Positions 25,647-34,715 of a DNA stretch of 60,000 nucleotides are shown piece after piece. This DNA comes from Glandiceps talaboti. Its lineage: Eukaryota > Hemichordata > Enteropneusta > Spengelidae. Positions within the stretch are counted from its first letter, which is position 1. Each line of letters opens with the position of its first letter. Both the position numbers and the translations under genes were made by a program. The notes beneath the pieces are model-generated. The model did not search any database, was not told the DNA's origin, and saw only the letters and a program-made list of their open reading frames with translations. The stretch is from contig NC_135550.1 of assembly GCF_964340395.1 (NCBI RefSeq), forward strand, positions 33,574,176-33,634,175. Direction: 5' to 3'.

Positions 25647-26219
25647 TACACCTACACTTACAATTTGATATACAATCTGTATTTGCAGACTTGTATGTAT
25701 GCAAGTGAAAGTAAAGGAAAAGAACTGATGATAGAATTGAAATATGCTGACATCATAGTTTTATAAATATGGTTAAACTACTTAAAACAGTTGTTGAGCA
25801 TCTAACTTGTCAGAATCTCAAGAATTTAAATTTATATTGGGACTTTTAATCAGCTTGAAATGTTTGGTAATAAATCACCTTCTGCAAGACATATGCGCAT
25901 GATTCATGATATGACTAATTTCCCAGTATTGCCAATTACAACTAATAATCAAAGAAGGTATAAAAGTGAAAGCAAATTCAGTTTGCTTTGCATTTAGAAA
26001 TGTACAAATATATTTTCATATTGATGAGCTACATATACAAATATTTGCATATTAATAAACTAATTTGAATATTATTATTTTCTTTTGTAGTCACACTGCA
26101 ACTCCTACAGTGGTCACAGCAGTCACGTGACATGCGTCAGATTTCTCAAGGATGACAGCAGACTCATCTCCACAGGAGGAAAGGACATGAGTATTATGCA
26201 GTGGAAATTATGCAGTTAA
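4045..26219 (+). CDS. EML: EML-type microtubule-associated protein, 3' part (15 exons, 5' incomplete)
   Basis: Exons: 4045-4171, 6151-6300, 7477-7552, 10475-10573, 11603-11704, 12161-12265, 12665-12799, 15136-15235, 15791-16206, 16291-16447, 16814-16911, 21176-21263, 22254-22349, 25269-25399, 26091-26219 (TAA stop). All have AG acceptors and GT donors, and the phases join into 669 codons including the stop. The product starts with the HELP motif (VKIYLRGRGITMYGPSN, then LDWVYGYRGRDCR across a junction) and continues through the tandem atypical beta-propeller (TAPE) of EML proteins. Diagnostic strings include CIAIHPDRVTIATGQVAG, LSGGGKDRKLLAWD, HTDELWGLAVHPAS, YLAVGSHDNYIYVY, SNSGDYEILFW and STGGKDMSIMQWKL at the C terminus. 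EML1/2/4-class proteins bind tubulin through this region and act on the cytoskeleton and spindle. The N-terminal coiled-coil exons are not visible, so the start is unknown. I cannot say which vertebrate paralogue it is closest to. The family assignment is very secure. Confidence 0.96.
4342..6055 (+). repeat. Minisatellite, 38-bp unit, about 45 copies, with palindromic joints
   Basis: The unit is tggtaaggaatttggcagta followed by cagatgaatcttaccaaa, with variants ggtag/ggcag, aaat/aatt, and an occasional ttcataaag joint. In the aatt version each unit boundary is the perfect 14-bp palindrome ttaccaattggtaa. The array fills most of the intron between the HELP exon and the next EML exon. Confidence 0.98.
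6797..7425 (+). repeat. 38-bp minisatellite (gatgtagtagtgtgacttta...) interrupted by a SINE
   Basis: Three units lie before the SINE and about four after it. The unit is gatgtagtagtgtgacttta followed by actgttaataaggtgaca. It is unrelated to the 38-bp array at 4.3 kb despite the equal length. The array resumes directly after the SINE's ATT tail. Confidence 0.9.
6910..7280 (+). mobile_element. tRNA-derived SINE with (ATT)n tail
   Basis: The head has a tRNA-like A box near 6922-6936 (gggtgaatggttagcg) and a clear B box ggttcgagccc at 6965-6975, about 40 bp downstream, as in RNA polymerase III promoters. The body continues about 290 bp and ends in gtgggaaagcgctatataag, then (att)n. This type of tail is common in SINEs of marine invertebrates. 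It is inserted in a 38-bp tandem array, and a short target-site duplication (atgt) is possible. Confidence 0.85.
7742..9275 (+). repeat. Minisatellite, 44-bp unit, about 35 copies
   Basis: The unit is gggataaagatagcattcca followed by tgggttaatgtcaatgatgtcact. Variants include atagc/atatc/ataac and aatgatg/aatggtg/aaagttg, and several copies are shortened by an internal deletion. It lies in the EML intron 7553-10474. Confidence 0.97.
9545..9930 (+). repeat. Minisatellite, 31-bp unit, about 12 copies
   Basis: The unit is acaacaattagcattgtgat followed by caatatagtac or caatgtagtag. It is in the same intron as the 44-bp array but unrelated in sequence. Confidence 0.95.
10475..10573 (+). CDS. EML: In-frame 99-nt cassette-like exon of EML: Ser/acidic 33-residue insert
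   Basis: This exon has acceptor gtag (10471-10474), donor gtaggt (10574), length 99 nt and phase 0 at both ends. It encodes SPRTASSASSTSSSTEDTAD followed by more acidic residues and YYV. It sits between GQVAGHDRKTDAK and PHIRIWDS. In EML proteins I know, these two segments are joined directly with about the same spacing, so skipping this exon gives the usual family length. The serine run followed by Asp/Glu looks like an exposed, possibly phosphorylated (CK2-type) loop on the first propeller. Alternative splicing is an inference. Confidence 0.72.
10574..12664. other. EML introns without further recognised features
   Basis: These are the non-exonic parts between the exons at 10475-10573, 11603-11704, 12161-12265 and 12665-12799. 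A two-copy duplication of about 60 bp lies near 10918-11025 (tgaccaat.ggtgtg...atcagtggttgacttttgac). Nothing else was recognised. Confidence 0.6.
12905..13816 (+). repeat. Minisatellite, 41-bp unit, about 22 nearly identical copies
   Basis: The unit is catgccgccatagtcacaag followed by tattgggggatttgtctttta. Most copies are identical apart from an occasional ccgcc/ctgcc change and two catcatg variants, so the array looks young or homogenised. Confidence 0.98.
14095..15060 (+). repeat. Minisatellite, 39-bp and 35/36-bp units, about 25 copies
   Basis: The unit is tcatgacttgtatcatttga followed by ttactcttgatcaacagag; shorter copies lack gag. It contains the palindromes tcatga and ttgatcaa. Runs of the 39-bp form stay open in frame on both strands, which explains 133-134-codon open frames there. 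It is in the EML intron 12800-15135. Confidence 0.97.
15791..16206 (+). CDS. EML: Largest EML exon, WD-type blades at the propeller centre
   Basis: This 416-nt exon starts after gtag and ends at donor gtaagt. It encodes GNTRIHYAVPGAHEGPIFGL, the GGGKDRKLLAWD blade, the segment GPVRTITQGKDNQILVGTTK, and HTDELWGLAVHPAS with CAYDRHIILWDS. These match the second half of the EML propeller pair in order and spacing. The short open frame on the opposite strand (15807-15998) is a shadow. Confidence 0.93.
16912..21175. other. Long EML intron (4.3 kb) with one inverted-repeat element
   Basis: The donor is gtaagt at 16912 and the acceptor ctctcag ends at 21175. The flanking exons join GRCN to GHSSFITHLDW as expected for EML. 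Besides the element at 18600-19875 I see AT-rich unique DNA with poly-T and a short (att)n near 19650. Confidence 0.8.
18600..19875. mobile_element. Non-autonomous DNA transposon, Harbinger-like, 1.28 kb
   Basis: The left end starts ggccagaaaaaaataaaaaa and is mirrored at the right end (reverse complement of 19830-19875, ggccggaaaaaataaaaaag). Similarity continues into ttcaac.ggc and cctaccca-like sequence for about 46 bp. Both ends are flanked by TTA (18597-18599 and 19876-19878), a 3-bp duplication typical of PIF/Harbinger elements. No transposase frame is visible inside. Two opposed insertions of one repeat are an alternative. Confidence 0.6.
21839..22202 (+). repeat. Minisatellite, about 27-bp degenerate unit
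   Basis: The unit is about taaggaatttgacttaccac followed by acttata, with alternatives aaggaaattg and cttatcaa. About 13 diverged copies lie just before the exon at 22254. The overlapping open frames on both strands are repeat artefacts. Confidence 0.93.
22509..23434 (+). repeat. Minisatellite, 28-bp unit, about 33 copies
   Basis: The unit is catagatcacatgaattcca followed by tgctaaaa, with variants cattgatc, gagttcc, atttcat and local deletions. It lies in the EML intron 22350-25268. Confidence 0.97.
23440..25268. other. EML intron remainder, with a likely diverged dispersed repeat near 24.65-25.1 kb
   Basis: A segment containing tgttcatgtctgtccgtcta, caaatggccgcc and ccttgacttttgactatgac has the look of a dispersed repeat seen in many marine invertebrates. 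I have no second copy in the window to confirm it. Nothing else was recognised. Confidence 0.3.
25573..25645 (+). repeat. (CA)n microsatellite
   Basis: About 36 CA dinucleotides lie in the last EML intron. The His/Thr open frame across it is an artefact. Confidence 0.98.
26091..26219 (+). CDS. EML: Terminal EML exon with stop codon
   Basis: The exon follows acceptor ttttgtag and encodes the last blade, with GHSSHVTCVRF, DDSRLISTGGKDMSIMQWKL and CS before TAA. EML proteins end at this point, so the C terminus is complete. The TAA lies inside the first copy of a 34-bp direct duplication. Confidence 0.95.
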   Translation, partial: SHCNSYSGHSSHVTCVRFLKDDSRLISTGGKDMSIMQWKLCS

Positions 26220-26274
26220 TATACTAGGCCATGTTTGGAACTTCTGCAGTTAATATACTAGGCCATGTTTGGAA
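26211..26274 (+). repeat. Two-copy 34-bp direct repeat spanning the EML stop codon
   Basis: The sequence TGCAGTTAATATACTAGGCC and the 10 bases after it occur at 26211 and again at 26245, offset 34 bp and identical where they overlap. The first copy contains the last codons and TAA; the second lies wholly in the 3' UTR. Confidence 0.9.
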
Positions 26275-26278
26275 TAAA
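26273..26278 (+). promoter_or_regulatory. Candidate EML polyadenylation signal AATAAA
   Basis: A canonical AATAAA lies 54 nt after the EML stop codon, directly after the second copy of the 34-bp duplication. A short 3' UTR is implied but no cDNA evidence is available. Confidence 0.6.
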
Positions 26279-26556
26279 GATAATACTATACTCAATTGTG
26301 TCATTGCAATGATTATATTACAAACCCAGTGTCTGGCAGGGCAGATTTTTTGTTACCAATACTTGAAAATAAATTGTACTGGGTAGAAGCTGGTTGACCA
26401 AAGTTTAACAAGTATTATTTGTTAAGTTAGACTTTTCAGTGCAATTTAAAGTTGCATACAAGAGAATGTAAGTAGAGTATTCTGTTGAAATATACAAATC
26501 ATAATTTCAAATCGGCCCTGTTCTCATGCAAAGTGTGAGTGTCATAGGTGTTTTTT

Positions 26557-27414
26557 TAGCACAGCTGAACTGAGGTTCAGTAGTGCTATAGGTATGGTGA
26601 AATGTCTGTGTGTGTAAACAACTTCTAGTCAAAACCGCCAAACCGATTACTAGTACCTAGGTATATGGTGGTATTTGATGGGGACATTACTCATGTCACA
26701 GATGTGCGTTTTGGGTCAAAAAATTTGATTTATTGTAAAAGTTCAAAAATAACTTGGCAGATTGGTCTGAAATTTGTTGTGATGTTCTTAGGGATGTATA
26801 TATAAAGAAATTGTGCATGACATTTTGATCCCATTAGTGATAAGCAAATTAGGTCTGAAATACAAGACCACACCCATAGTAAGAGCCACATTATGGTGTA
26901 TGTTGCAAAGGTAACAGCTGGGATAGATAGGCAAGTGGATAATTGTTTGGAAAATGAATATACATGCCTAGCAACAAGACCATGCCCATAACAACAGCCA
27001 AATGGTGTGTATATTGTTAGGGATGGATAGGCAAGTAGAGAAACTTTCATAAAATGAACACATGTCTAGCAAACAAGACCACACCCATAGCAACAGTAAA
27101 GTGATAGTGTTTAGTGCATAGCTAACAACAGGATGACTTGGCATGTGAATAAATATTCTAAAAATTAACGCATATACCAAACAACTAAGACCAAAGCAAC
27201 AGCCAAATATCAAAAATGAGTTAAGTGTTCAAATATAAACACAAATAATTATGCATAGCAACCATGGATACACCCACAGAAACAACCAGCAACAGGGATG
27301 TGTATGAATAAATTTGCTAAGACAGAATAGTGTCCTACAATCTAATCCATTGAAAATTACAATTATTGATCATTGGACAAACTGTAAAGTTGTGCTGCAA
27401 TGCCATTGGTGCTA
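26557..27414 (+). mobile_element. Dispersed TAGCAC element, copy A (858 bp)
   Basis: It starts tagcacagctgaactgaggt, continues to ttcagtagtgctatagg, and ends tgccattggtgcta. The same start and end occur at 48,522-49,631 (same strand) and 56,856-58,045 (opposite strand). The first 33 bp can fold as a hairpin (tagcac...gtgcta). The middle holds diverged subunits of about 100 bp containing tagcaacaagaccac-like and cccatagcaacagccaaa-like motifs. No protein frame was recognised, so it looks non-autonomous. Confidence 0.75.
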
Positions 27415-28104
27415 TTTTATTAAAAATATGAAATATGATATACAAATTAATATCACTGCCAAAGAAATTCTTTAGATTGAGTAAATGGAGATGACATACT
27501 CCTCATTTATTGTACCAGTTAAAGCTTTCAAATTTACATACGACCAAGATTATCACCACTACTTATCTAGTCAAAAAAAATTTTGATGAGCCAATAGTGT
27601 CTTTCTTTGTTGTTTTCAGTTGTATTCTGCACCGCACTGCCTTTATTAAATAGATTTATGAAGAGTACAGTTGGTTTTTTGCTGTGAAAAGTAAAGTACA
27701 CATATCAGTTGCGTATTTGTTCTAGAGTGGAGGGATATGTTTTAATTTGATGTTTTAGAATACAATAAGAGTTTAGTCACTTTCCTAGAGTAATAACCCT
27801 GAGCAGAAAGTAGTTCCTCTTTGAAATTGACTTGTGCATTTTCAGGCCTATTGGGTGTTTGGCTATCAGACTTGATTACAAAACACAGGTGTTAGGCAAG
27901 GCAGGCAAACTAAAAAGAAGGGAAACATTTACATAGATATATTTGTAATACATAGATCCCCGGCCTCGCCCTTGTTAACCGATGAATAATATGTGATAAT
28001 TTTATTTGTATACATTAAGTTTTGAACAGACTGTAAAACGGATTGGGTTATGACAATGAGTACTAGTAACATATATGTAGAGTACGAGAGTAAATGTTTA
28101 ACAG
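27415..28104. other. Intergenic, nothing recognised
   Basis: AT-rich unique sequence between the TAGCAC element and the 34-bp array. No frame with family resemblance and no repeat structure were seen. Confidence 0.5.
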
Positions 28105-29938
28105 TGATTTTATTTGCATACACAGTACAGTGTTTATTTGCAAACACAGTTTACTATATTGTAATGTGTATTTGCCAACACAGTATTGTAATGTTTATTT
28201 GCATACACAGTGCACTATATATAGCAATGTTTATTTGCTAACACAGTACACTATTGCAATGTGTATTTGCATACACAGTACACTATTGTAATGTGTATTT
28301 CCATGCACAGTACACTTTATTGCAATGTTTATTTGCGTACACAGTACACTATATTGCAGTGTTTATTTGCATACACATTACACTATATTGCAATGTGCAA
28401 TGTGTATTTGCATACACAGTACACTATATTGCAATGTGCAATGTGTATTTGCATACACAGTACACTGTATTGCAGTTTTTATTTGCATACACAGTACACT
28501 ATATTGCAATGTGCAATGTGTATTTGCATACACAGTACACTGTATTGCAGTTTTTATTTGCATACACATTACACTATATTGCAATGTGCAATGTGTATTT
28601 GCATGAACAGTACACTTTATTGCAATGTTTATTTGCATGCACAGGTACACTATATTGCAATGTGTATTTGCATGCACAGTACACTATATTGCAATGTGCA
28701 ATGTGTATTTGCATGCACAGTACACTTTATTGCAATGTGTATTTGCATGCACAGGTACACTATATTGCAGTGTTTATTTGCATACAGATTACACTATATT
28801 GCAGTGTTTATTTGCATACAGATTACACTATATTGCAATGTGTATTTGCGTACAGATTACACTATATTGCAATGTGTGATGTGTATTTGCATGTACAGTA
28901 CACTTTATTGCAATGTGTATTTGCATGCACAGTACACTATATTGCAGTGTTTATTTGCATACAGATTACACTATATTGCAATGTGTATTTGCATGCACAG
29001 TACACTTTATTGCAATGTTTATTTGCGTACACAGGTACACTATATTGCAGTGCTTATTTGCATACACAGTACACTATATTGCAGTGTTTATTTGCATACA
29101 GATTACACTATATTGCAATGTGCAATGTGTATTTGCATGCACAGTACACTTTATTGCAATGTGTATTTGCATGCACAGTACACTATATTGCAGTGTTTAT
29201 TTGCATACAGATTACACTATATTGCAGTGTTTATTTGCATACAGATTACACTATATTGCAATGTGTGATGTGTATTTGCATGCACAGTACACTTTATTGC
29301 AATGTGTATTTGCATGCAGATTACACTATATTGCAATGTGCAATGTGTATTTGCATACACAGTACACTTTATTGCAATGTGTATTTGCATGCACAGGTAC
29401 ACTATATTGCAGTGTTTATTTGCATACAGATTACACTATATTGCAATGTGTGATGTGTATTTGCATGCACAGTACACTATATTGCAATGTGCAATGTGTA
29501 TTTGCATGCACAGTACACTTTATTGCAATGTGTATTTGCATGCAGATTACACTATATTGCAATGTGCAATGTGTATTTGCATACACAGTACACTTTATTG
29601 CAATGTGTATTTGCATACAGATTACACTATATTGCAATGTGTGATGTGTATTTGCATGCACAGTACACTATATTGCAATGTGTGATGTGTATTTGCATGC
29701 ACAGTACACTTTATTGCAATGTGTATTTGCATGCAGATTACACTATATTGCAATGTGCAATGTGTATTTGCATACACAGTACACTTTATTGCAATGTGTA
29801 TTTGCATACACAGTACACTTTATTGCAATGTGTATTTGCATACACAGTACACTGTATTGCAATGTGTATTTGCATGCACAGGTACACTATATTGCAGTGT
29901 TTATTTGCATACACAGTACACTATATTGCAGTGTTTAT
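28105..29938 (+). repeat. Minisatellite, about 34-bp unit with 42-bp variants, about 50 copies
   Basis: The basic unit is tgcaatgtgtatttgcatgc followed by acagtacacttta; some units add an extra gcaatgt or gtgatgt. Blocks of several units recur in the same order (for example around 28.9, 29.1 and 29.5 kb), showing higher-order duplication. It produces overlapping long open frames in all three plus frames and on the minus strand (up to 399 codons), made only of repeated Cys/Tyr/His-rich peptide. Confidence 0.97.
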
Positions 29939-29944
29939 ATTTTG

Positions 29945-30690
29945 GTCTTATCACGGTCTATGTTTCTGTTATGTAGTATCCCCCCTGCCAATTTAGTACT
30001 ATGCATGAGCTTTGTGTAGATTTATGGAGAAATAGTTTTATAAAATAGTTTTATTATTTTTTGTCATTGCTATTTGCTGTTTAGTTGTGACATGTTAATT
30101 GTTAAGATAAAGATGAATAATTTGGGATGTGATCATAAAGCTGGTTACTGCATATCATTATATGGTCAGCATTCTGTCAAAAAGTCAATGTTCGCTGTAA
30201 AGAAAATGACTGCAGATTCATTATTTAGCAATAAAAATTATGTATATATCAGACTAAATTTGTTGATGATTTTACAAATAATTGTTTACCCATGTTAATA
30301 AATGGTTTATTATACTGTTCAACATGCTTTGCTGGTGTTCTTTTCATTGTGTTTTGATCTTATTTGCTATTCTTTGAACGTGATGGGTTAGAAACCAGAA
30401 GTTGTGTCTTTATTCATGGCATAGAAAACAAACTTTAACCCTTTCCTTTCTGAATAATTGTAATGAAGAACCTTTATAATGCACCTATTTTTGAACTGCA
30501 GGACATCTAGCTATTTAAATGACCAAAAACATGTTATTCACTGACCTAAAACACAACTAACAATATATTGAAAATCTTTTGGCCTGGTATAATGAGACTA
30601 TGACCATTTATTTGATTTGTTTCAACTCTGTGAGCATACTATCCCTATAATGTAATATAATAATAATATCTAAAAACAACATACATAAAT
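29945..30690. other. Intergenic, nothing recognised
   Basis: AT-rich. An AATAAA at about 30298 and the 74-codon frame at 30074-30298 have no supporting context. Confidence 0.4.
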
Positions 30691-31960
30691 GGTTAACCCT
30701 GTTCAGACAAGCCTAATCTACCCAGGGTCCCTTACAATTAAAAATAAAACATGTTTAAATTAACAAAAGAACACATACATTTCAAAAGATGTAAAATTAA
30801 GCACAACAAAAATACACAAAATCATGCAAGTATAACAGAATGTGATTGATAGTCTGTATTTTATAGTCCGTCTTTGATATGAAGATTAGAGAGTTATAGA
30901 GGCACCAAATTATTGAGTTTTAAAAAATACAGCTATACTGTAAATGGATCTGTTTTCAAGTGATAAAATGTCAACTTTCTTGAAAAGATCAGTGCTTTCA
31001 TTTCCCAAGTACCAATATTTTAAATGAACCCAAAAGCGTACTTCTGAAGTTTATATAATTTTGTTGATTGTAACCAAACACATAAGATTAGAATTACCCT
31101 CTATCCTACCAAGTCCCCATTTCTACAACTGGGGTAACTGAAATTATAACATCCAAGGGTTTAGTAGGATCATTGTCTTTGTCTTTTTGATATCCAGTGT
31201 AAGTTTATTGGCTGTAAGCCAGGAGTTGACTGACCTCAAGTCTCTTTGCAGAATGTTTTGAACTTCATTAATATGTTTTGAGGCGTAAAAAAAGGCCGTG
31301 TCGTCTGCATAAAGTATTACTTTGGATTTTTGTACCTGAAGGTGAAGGTCATTTATGTGAATAATGAATAGGAGGGGACCGAGAACAGAACCTTGTGGAA
31401 CGCTGTATTAAATTTGCTGAAGATCTGAAGTCACTCCATTTATGGATACACATTGGTTTCTGTTGAACCAAATAATTTTTTAACCATAGGTGCTCATTCT
31501 CTCGTAGTCCGATATTGAAAAGTTTGTCTAGGAGAAGATGAGCATCTATGGTGTCAAAAGCCTAGAAAGACAACACCTGTGTATAAACCCTGATGGGCAA
31601 TATCTAGCATATAATCTGTGACGTCGATGAGAGCTGTTACAGTGGAGTAAACCTGATTGGTAGATACTGAAGAGATTATGGATAATTAAATGACTAAACA
31701 ACTGTTTATGGACAATTTTTTCAACAGGTTTTCAGACAAATCGATAACAATGATATAGGTCTATAGTTAGAGGTGTCTAAAGCTCACCCCTCTATGTAAA
31801 TAGGACAACTTTAGCAGTTTTCCACTCGTCTGGTATTTCCCCAGACATGATGGAATAATTATTAGCAGCTAGAGGCCATGAAATCACTGGCCTAGCTTCT
31901 TTCAGTAATTTTGGGTGACATATGCTTTTTTGACAGATAAGGTTTCGAACAATTTCTGGA
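30690..31960 (-). mobile_element. Decayed non-LTR retrotransposon (LINE) with reverse-transcriptase relic
   Basis: On the minus strand, broken frames give reverse-transcriptase blocks in the right order: LKEARPVISWPLAANNYS and IPDEWKTAKVV (about 31,800-31,910), AFDTIDAHLLLDKL (about 31,525-31,560), VPQGSVLGPLLFIIHINDL (about 31,340-31,405) and VILYADDTAFF (about 31,285-31,320). The catalytic ADD motif is thus still readable. Stops and frameshifts separate the blocks, so it is inactive. The order and motifs fit a Jockey/CR1/L2-type LINE; the clade is uncertain. The 3' tail probably runs to about 30,660-30,690 with an (att)-rich end. Confidence 0.85.
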
Positions 31961-34310
31961 CTGGACTTTTTCGGTACAGGTGAGGTTAAATCTAGGTTAC
32001 TTTAAACGTAAATTACTATCAATATTATAAGAATTCATGCGAAGTAATTTGTTCTTAAATTTATGTGCCAGTTTATGACCTATTGTGGTGAAAAATTCGT
32101 TGAAAGCTCGAGTTATAAGCTATGCCAATGGGTTCAGTGATGTTTACACCATTTACATTGTATCTCAACGCTACTAGTGTTACAATATTTCTTGGATGAT
32201 GAACATCGTCAAATCATCACAAAGGGAACAAGAGGCGTGGGATTAGTAGATAATACGGCTATGGGTCAGTGTGGGATTAGTACTACGGCTATGAGTCAGT
32301 GTGTCTTAGTGTATTCTCTATACATATATTTTGTTATGTGATATTTAATGAGCCGTTCAAGGTCAACATGCCCAGTTTGTCACATATCATAAGACATAGT
32401 CAAGGTCAACCATCACCATGCACAGTCGCTTATTGAAATTTAGAGCAGATGCTAACCATCAAATGTATCTAACTTCGGTGACGCATGCCATCTCTATCAT
32501 AACTCTATGAAGTGCAATTTGATGACGACACAAAATTAAGAATGTCAATGTTGATTTTAATATTCGTAAAATTGTATGAAATGTCAGATGCCAGATATGC
32601 CATGTGTGTTGAAATTAGTAAAGAATTAATACCCCCGTGGGACCCCATTGTCGTAAATGAGACTATTTCTCTGACGATATGCCTATGCGACGATACTCGG
32701 ACTATATTATTGGTTACAAATGAGTCAAACACGTAGTGGCTTTGCATAAAATATTTCGATTGGTTTGACTATTTGTAGTGCTAAATATCTACATACTGAG
32801 CACATTGGTGTACCGGTTGGCAGTGAAACGGTTGGAGCTATGTCACACGTGCCCCACCCGTACCCACTCTTCTCCGCCCCAATAAAATCGAATGTCAAAG
32901 TGAAAACAAAATATACAATCGTATAATGGTAATTTAGTAAGACGGTTCCTCGACCTGACCCTATTCCGTAGTGTTTTTATTGTCATCGGTGTAGTACGAT
33001 ACCCCATAGACCATGACTTATCGGGGATTTCCATGGCAATTGACCCAGCCATGAAACAAAAAACCAATAACACGAGTGAATTAATGGTCACAGAACGAAA
33101 TCGTGTGGGCGATATTCAGGTAGAGTCTCGCCATGTGGCAATTTACTTTTAGTATTTTAGATCATATTTTCGTTTCCAAGAATGAAATAGTAATGAAGAG
33201 CAATTATGCCGTCACAGCTAATTTACTGTCATTGTATTTGTCACCATCAGTCCCAAATACTCTCTTTTATTGCTTTGTTGACAAGTATCTAAAATGTCTT
33301 AAATGTCCGTTGTGTGATACTCACGTATCATTTGTGCGATAGAATAGATTGAACATTACCATGGCAATTCGAATATACTGACGAGTGACAGTAAGGGGCC
33401 GGTCATTTTTAACTGACTGGGGGCAGGGGCATTTTGAAAAACACCACTTGAAGTGGGGGAGGGGGCTCATATTGGAAAACGACAAAATAGGTGTCATTTG
33501 GTACAGCACGTACACTCACGCCGTTTCGGCCACCAGTTGTGCTACAGGTCCAAGTACAAGCTGCACAGAAATAGTCATAAAAATGATAGATTTTGACGAA
33601 AAAGCACTTTTGGAAGTCTCGTATCTATGAAATATCTTCTCCAAAATAATCACAGAAATGTATATTTGTTAAGTGCTAAGTTGGTGAGTGAAACCTTTAT
33701 AGGAATCGAAAGGGCACATGAGTTCCTGTCCTAGTCTGACATGGCAGTTGTGTTGTAACGAACTCTGTTTGTTTGCGTTTTCCGTCTATGGTAAATGATT
33801 ACAGTTCTTTGCGCATAACAGATTAGTGCATGCGTGTACTTAAATTTGGGTCAGACTACTCGAGTTATTTCCGTGTTGGTGTTAACTACACACATAACAC
33901 TTGGATTGTCAATGTCTTCGAATCTCCTAGAGTGTCCTTCTCATTTGTGATTGATGACATCATTTGGAGTTGGAGACAGCGTAAGATCTCCTTCACGACA
34001 TCTTGGTTATCGACTGCATGGAAATATAGGTATATCGGACTAAATCAATCGGTATGTAATAGCTTAAACTGCGTGTCACTTCGCATAGCATACACATACA
34101 CACACACATACACATACACATACACATTCACTCACATCCGGTTTATACTTCATGGAAACATTCAGCATATGACGATGAAATTATGAGAAAAGGACCACGG
34201 ATACAGACAACTCCCATATACCGTCCATGTTTGGGTTTTTTCAAGGGAGTTTTACTGACTTAGAACCCAGAAACAAAGTTGAAACTTCGTACGATCTTTT
34301 AGCGGTCAGG
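31961..34310. other. Intergenic region richer in CpG, no gene recognised
   Basis: From about 32.2 to 34.3 kb, CG dinucleotides are more frequent than in the introns (for example around 32,640-32,700 and 32,850-33,000). Several short frames of 60-118 codons exist on both strands, none with recognisable domains. A 5' untranslated exon or promoter of the downstream RAD54L2-like gene could lie here, but that is inference only. Confidence 0.3.
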
Positions 34311-34333
34311 GACCGGTGTAGTTTTTTCCCTTC

Positions 34334-34336
<3 letters not shown>

Positions 34337-34404
<68 letters not shown>

Positions 34405-34410
34405 GTGTGT
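34337..34410 (+). repeat. (GT)n microsatellite
   Basis: About 36 GT units are followed by a G-rich tract (to about 34,436). The Val/Cys frame on one strand and His/Thr frame on the other are artefacts. Confidence 0.98.
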
Positions 34411-34456
34411 GGGGAGGGGGTGCGTGGGGGGATCCGGTGGATTGGTAGAGATTCTA

Positions 34457-34715
34457 TTTTTTGAAATTGGAAGTAAGGGAAGGGGGAGGAGTGTCGTCCT
34501 GTTTTGAACATTTTGAATAGGGGAGCACTGTGTTTTGGATAGTGATGGCAGACCAGTTAATTTCTACAATGGCATGACCATGCCCGAACTGTGCCATTGT
34601 TGTCCCATGTCTTACCCACGTTCTTTACTATTACTTATGAGATAAACACGGCTTATGTTACCTCCCATACTGGTTACAGTACATGTCATGTACGTACTGT
34701 TAAAATCTGCAATAA
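34457..34715 (+). repeat. Dispersed repeat, copy 1 (partner at 59.4 kb)
   Basis: Blocks ttttttgaaattggaagtaa, gtgttttggatagtgatgg, ctacaatggcat, ttactattactt and ggttacagtacatgtcatgt recur in the same order, slightly diverged, at 59,388-59,640. The element type is unknown and no terminal repeats were identified. Confidence 0.75.

Noticed and set aside
26730-27213. Minus-strand frames of 81-106 codons
   Set aside because: They read through TAGCAC copy A subunits, and similar short frames differ between copies, so they are not conserved coding.
28254-29453. 399-codon open frame and several overlapping long frames
   Set aside because: They lie wholly in a minisatellite, exist in several frames and on both strands, and encode only a short repeated Cys/Tyr/His-rich peptide.
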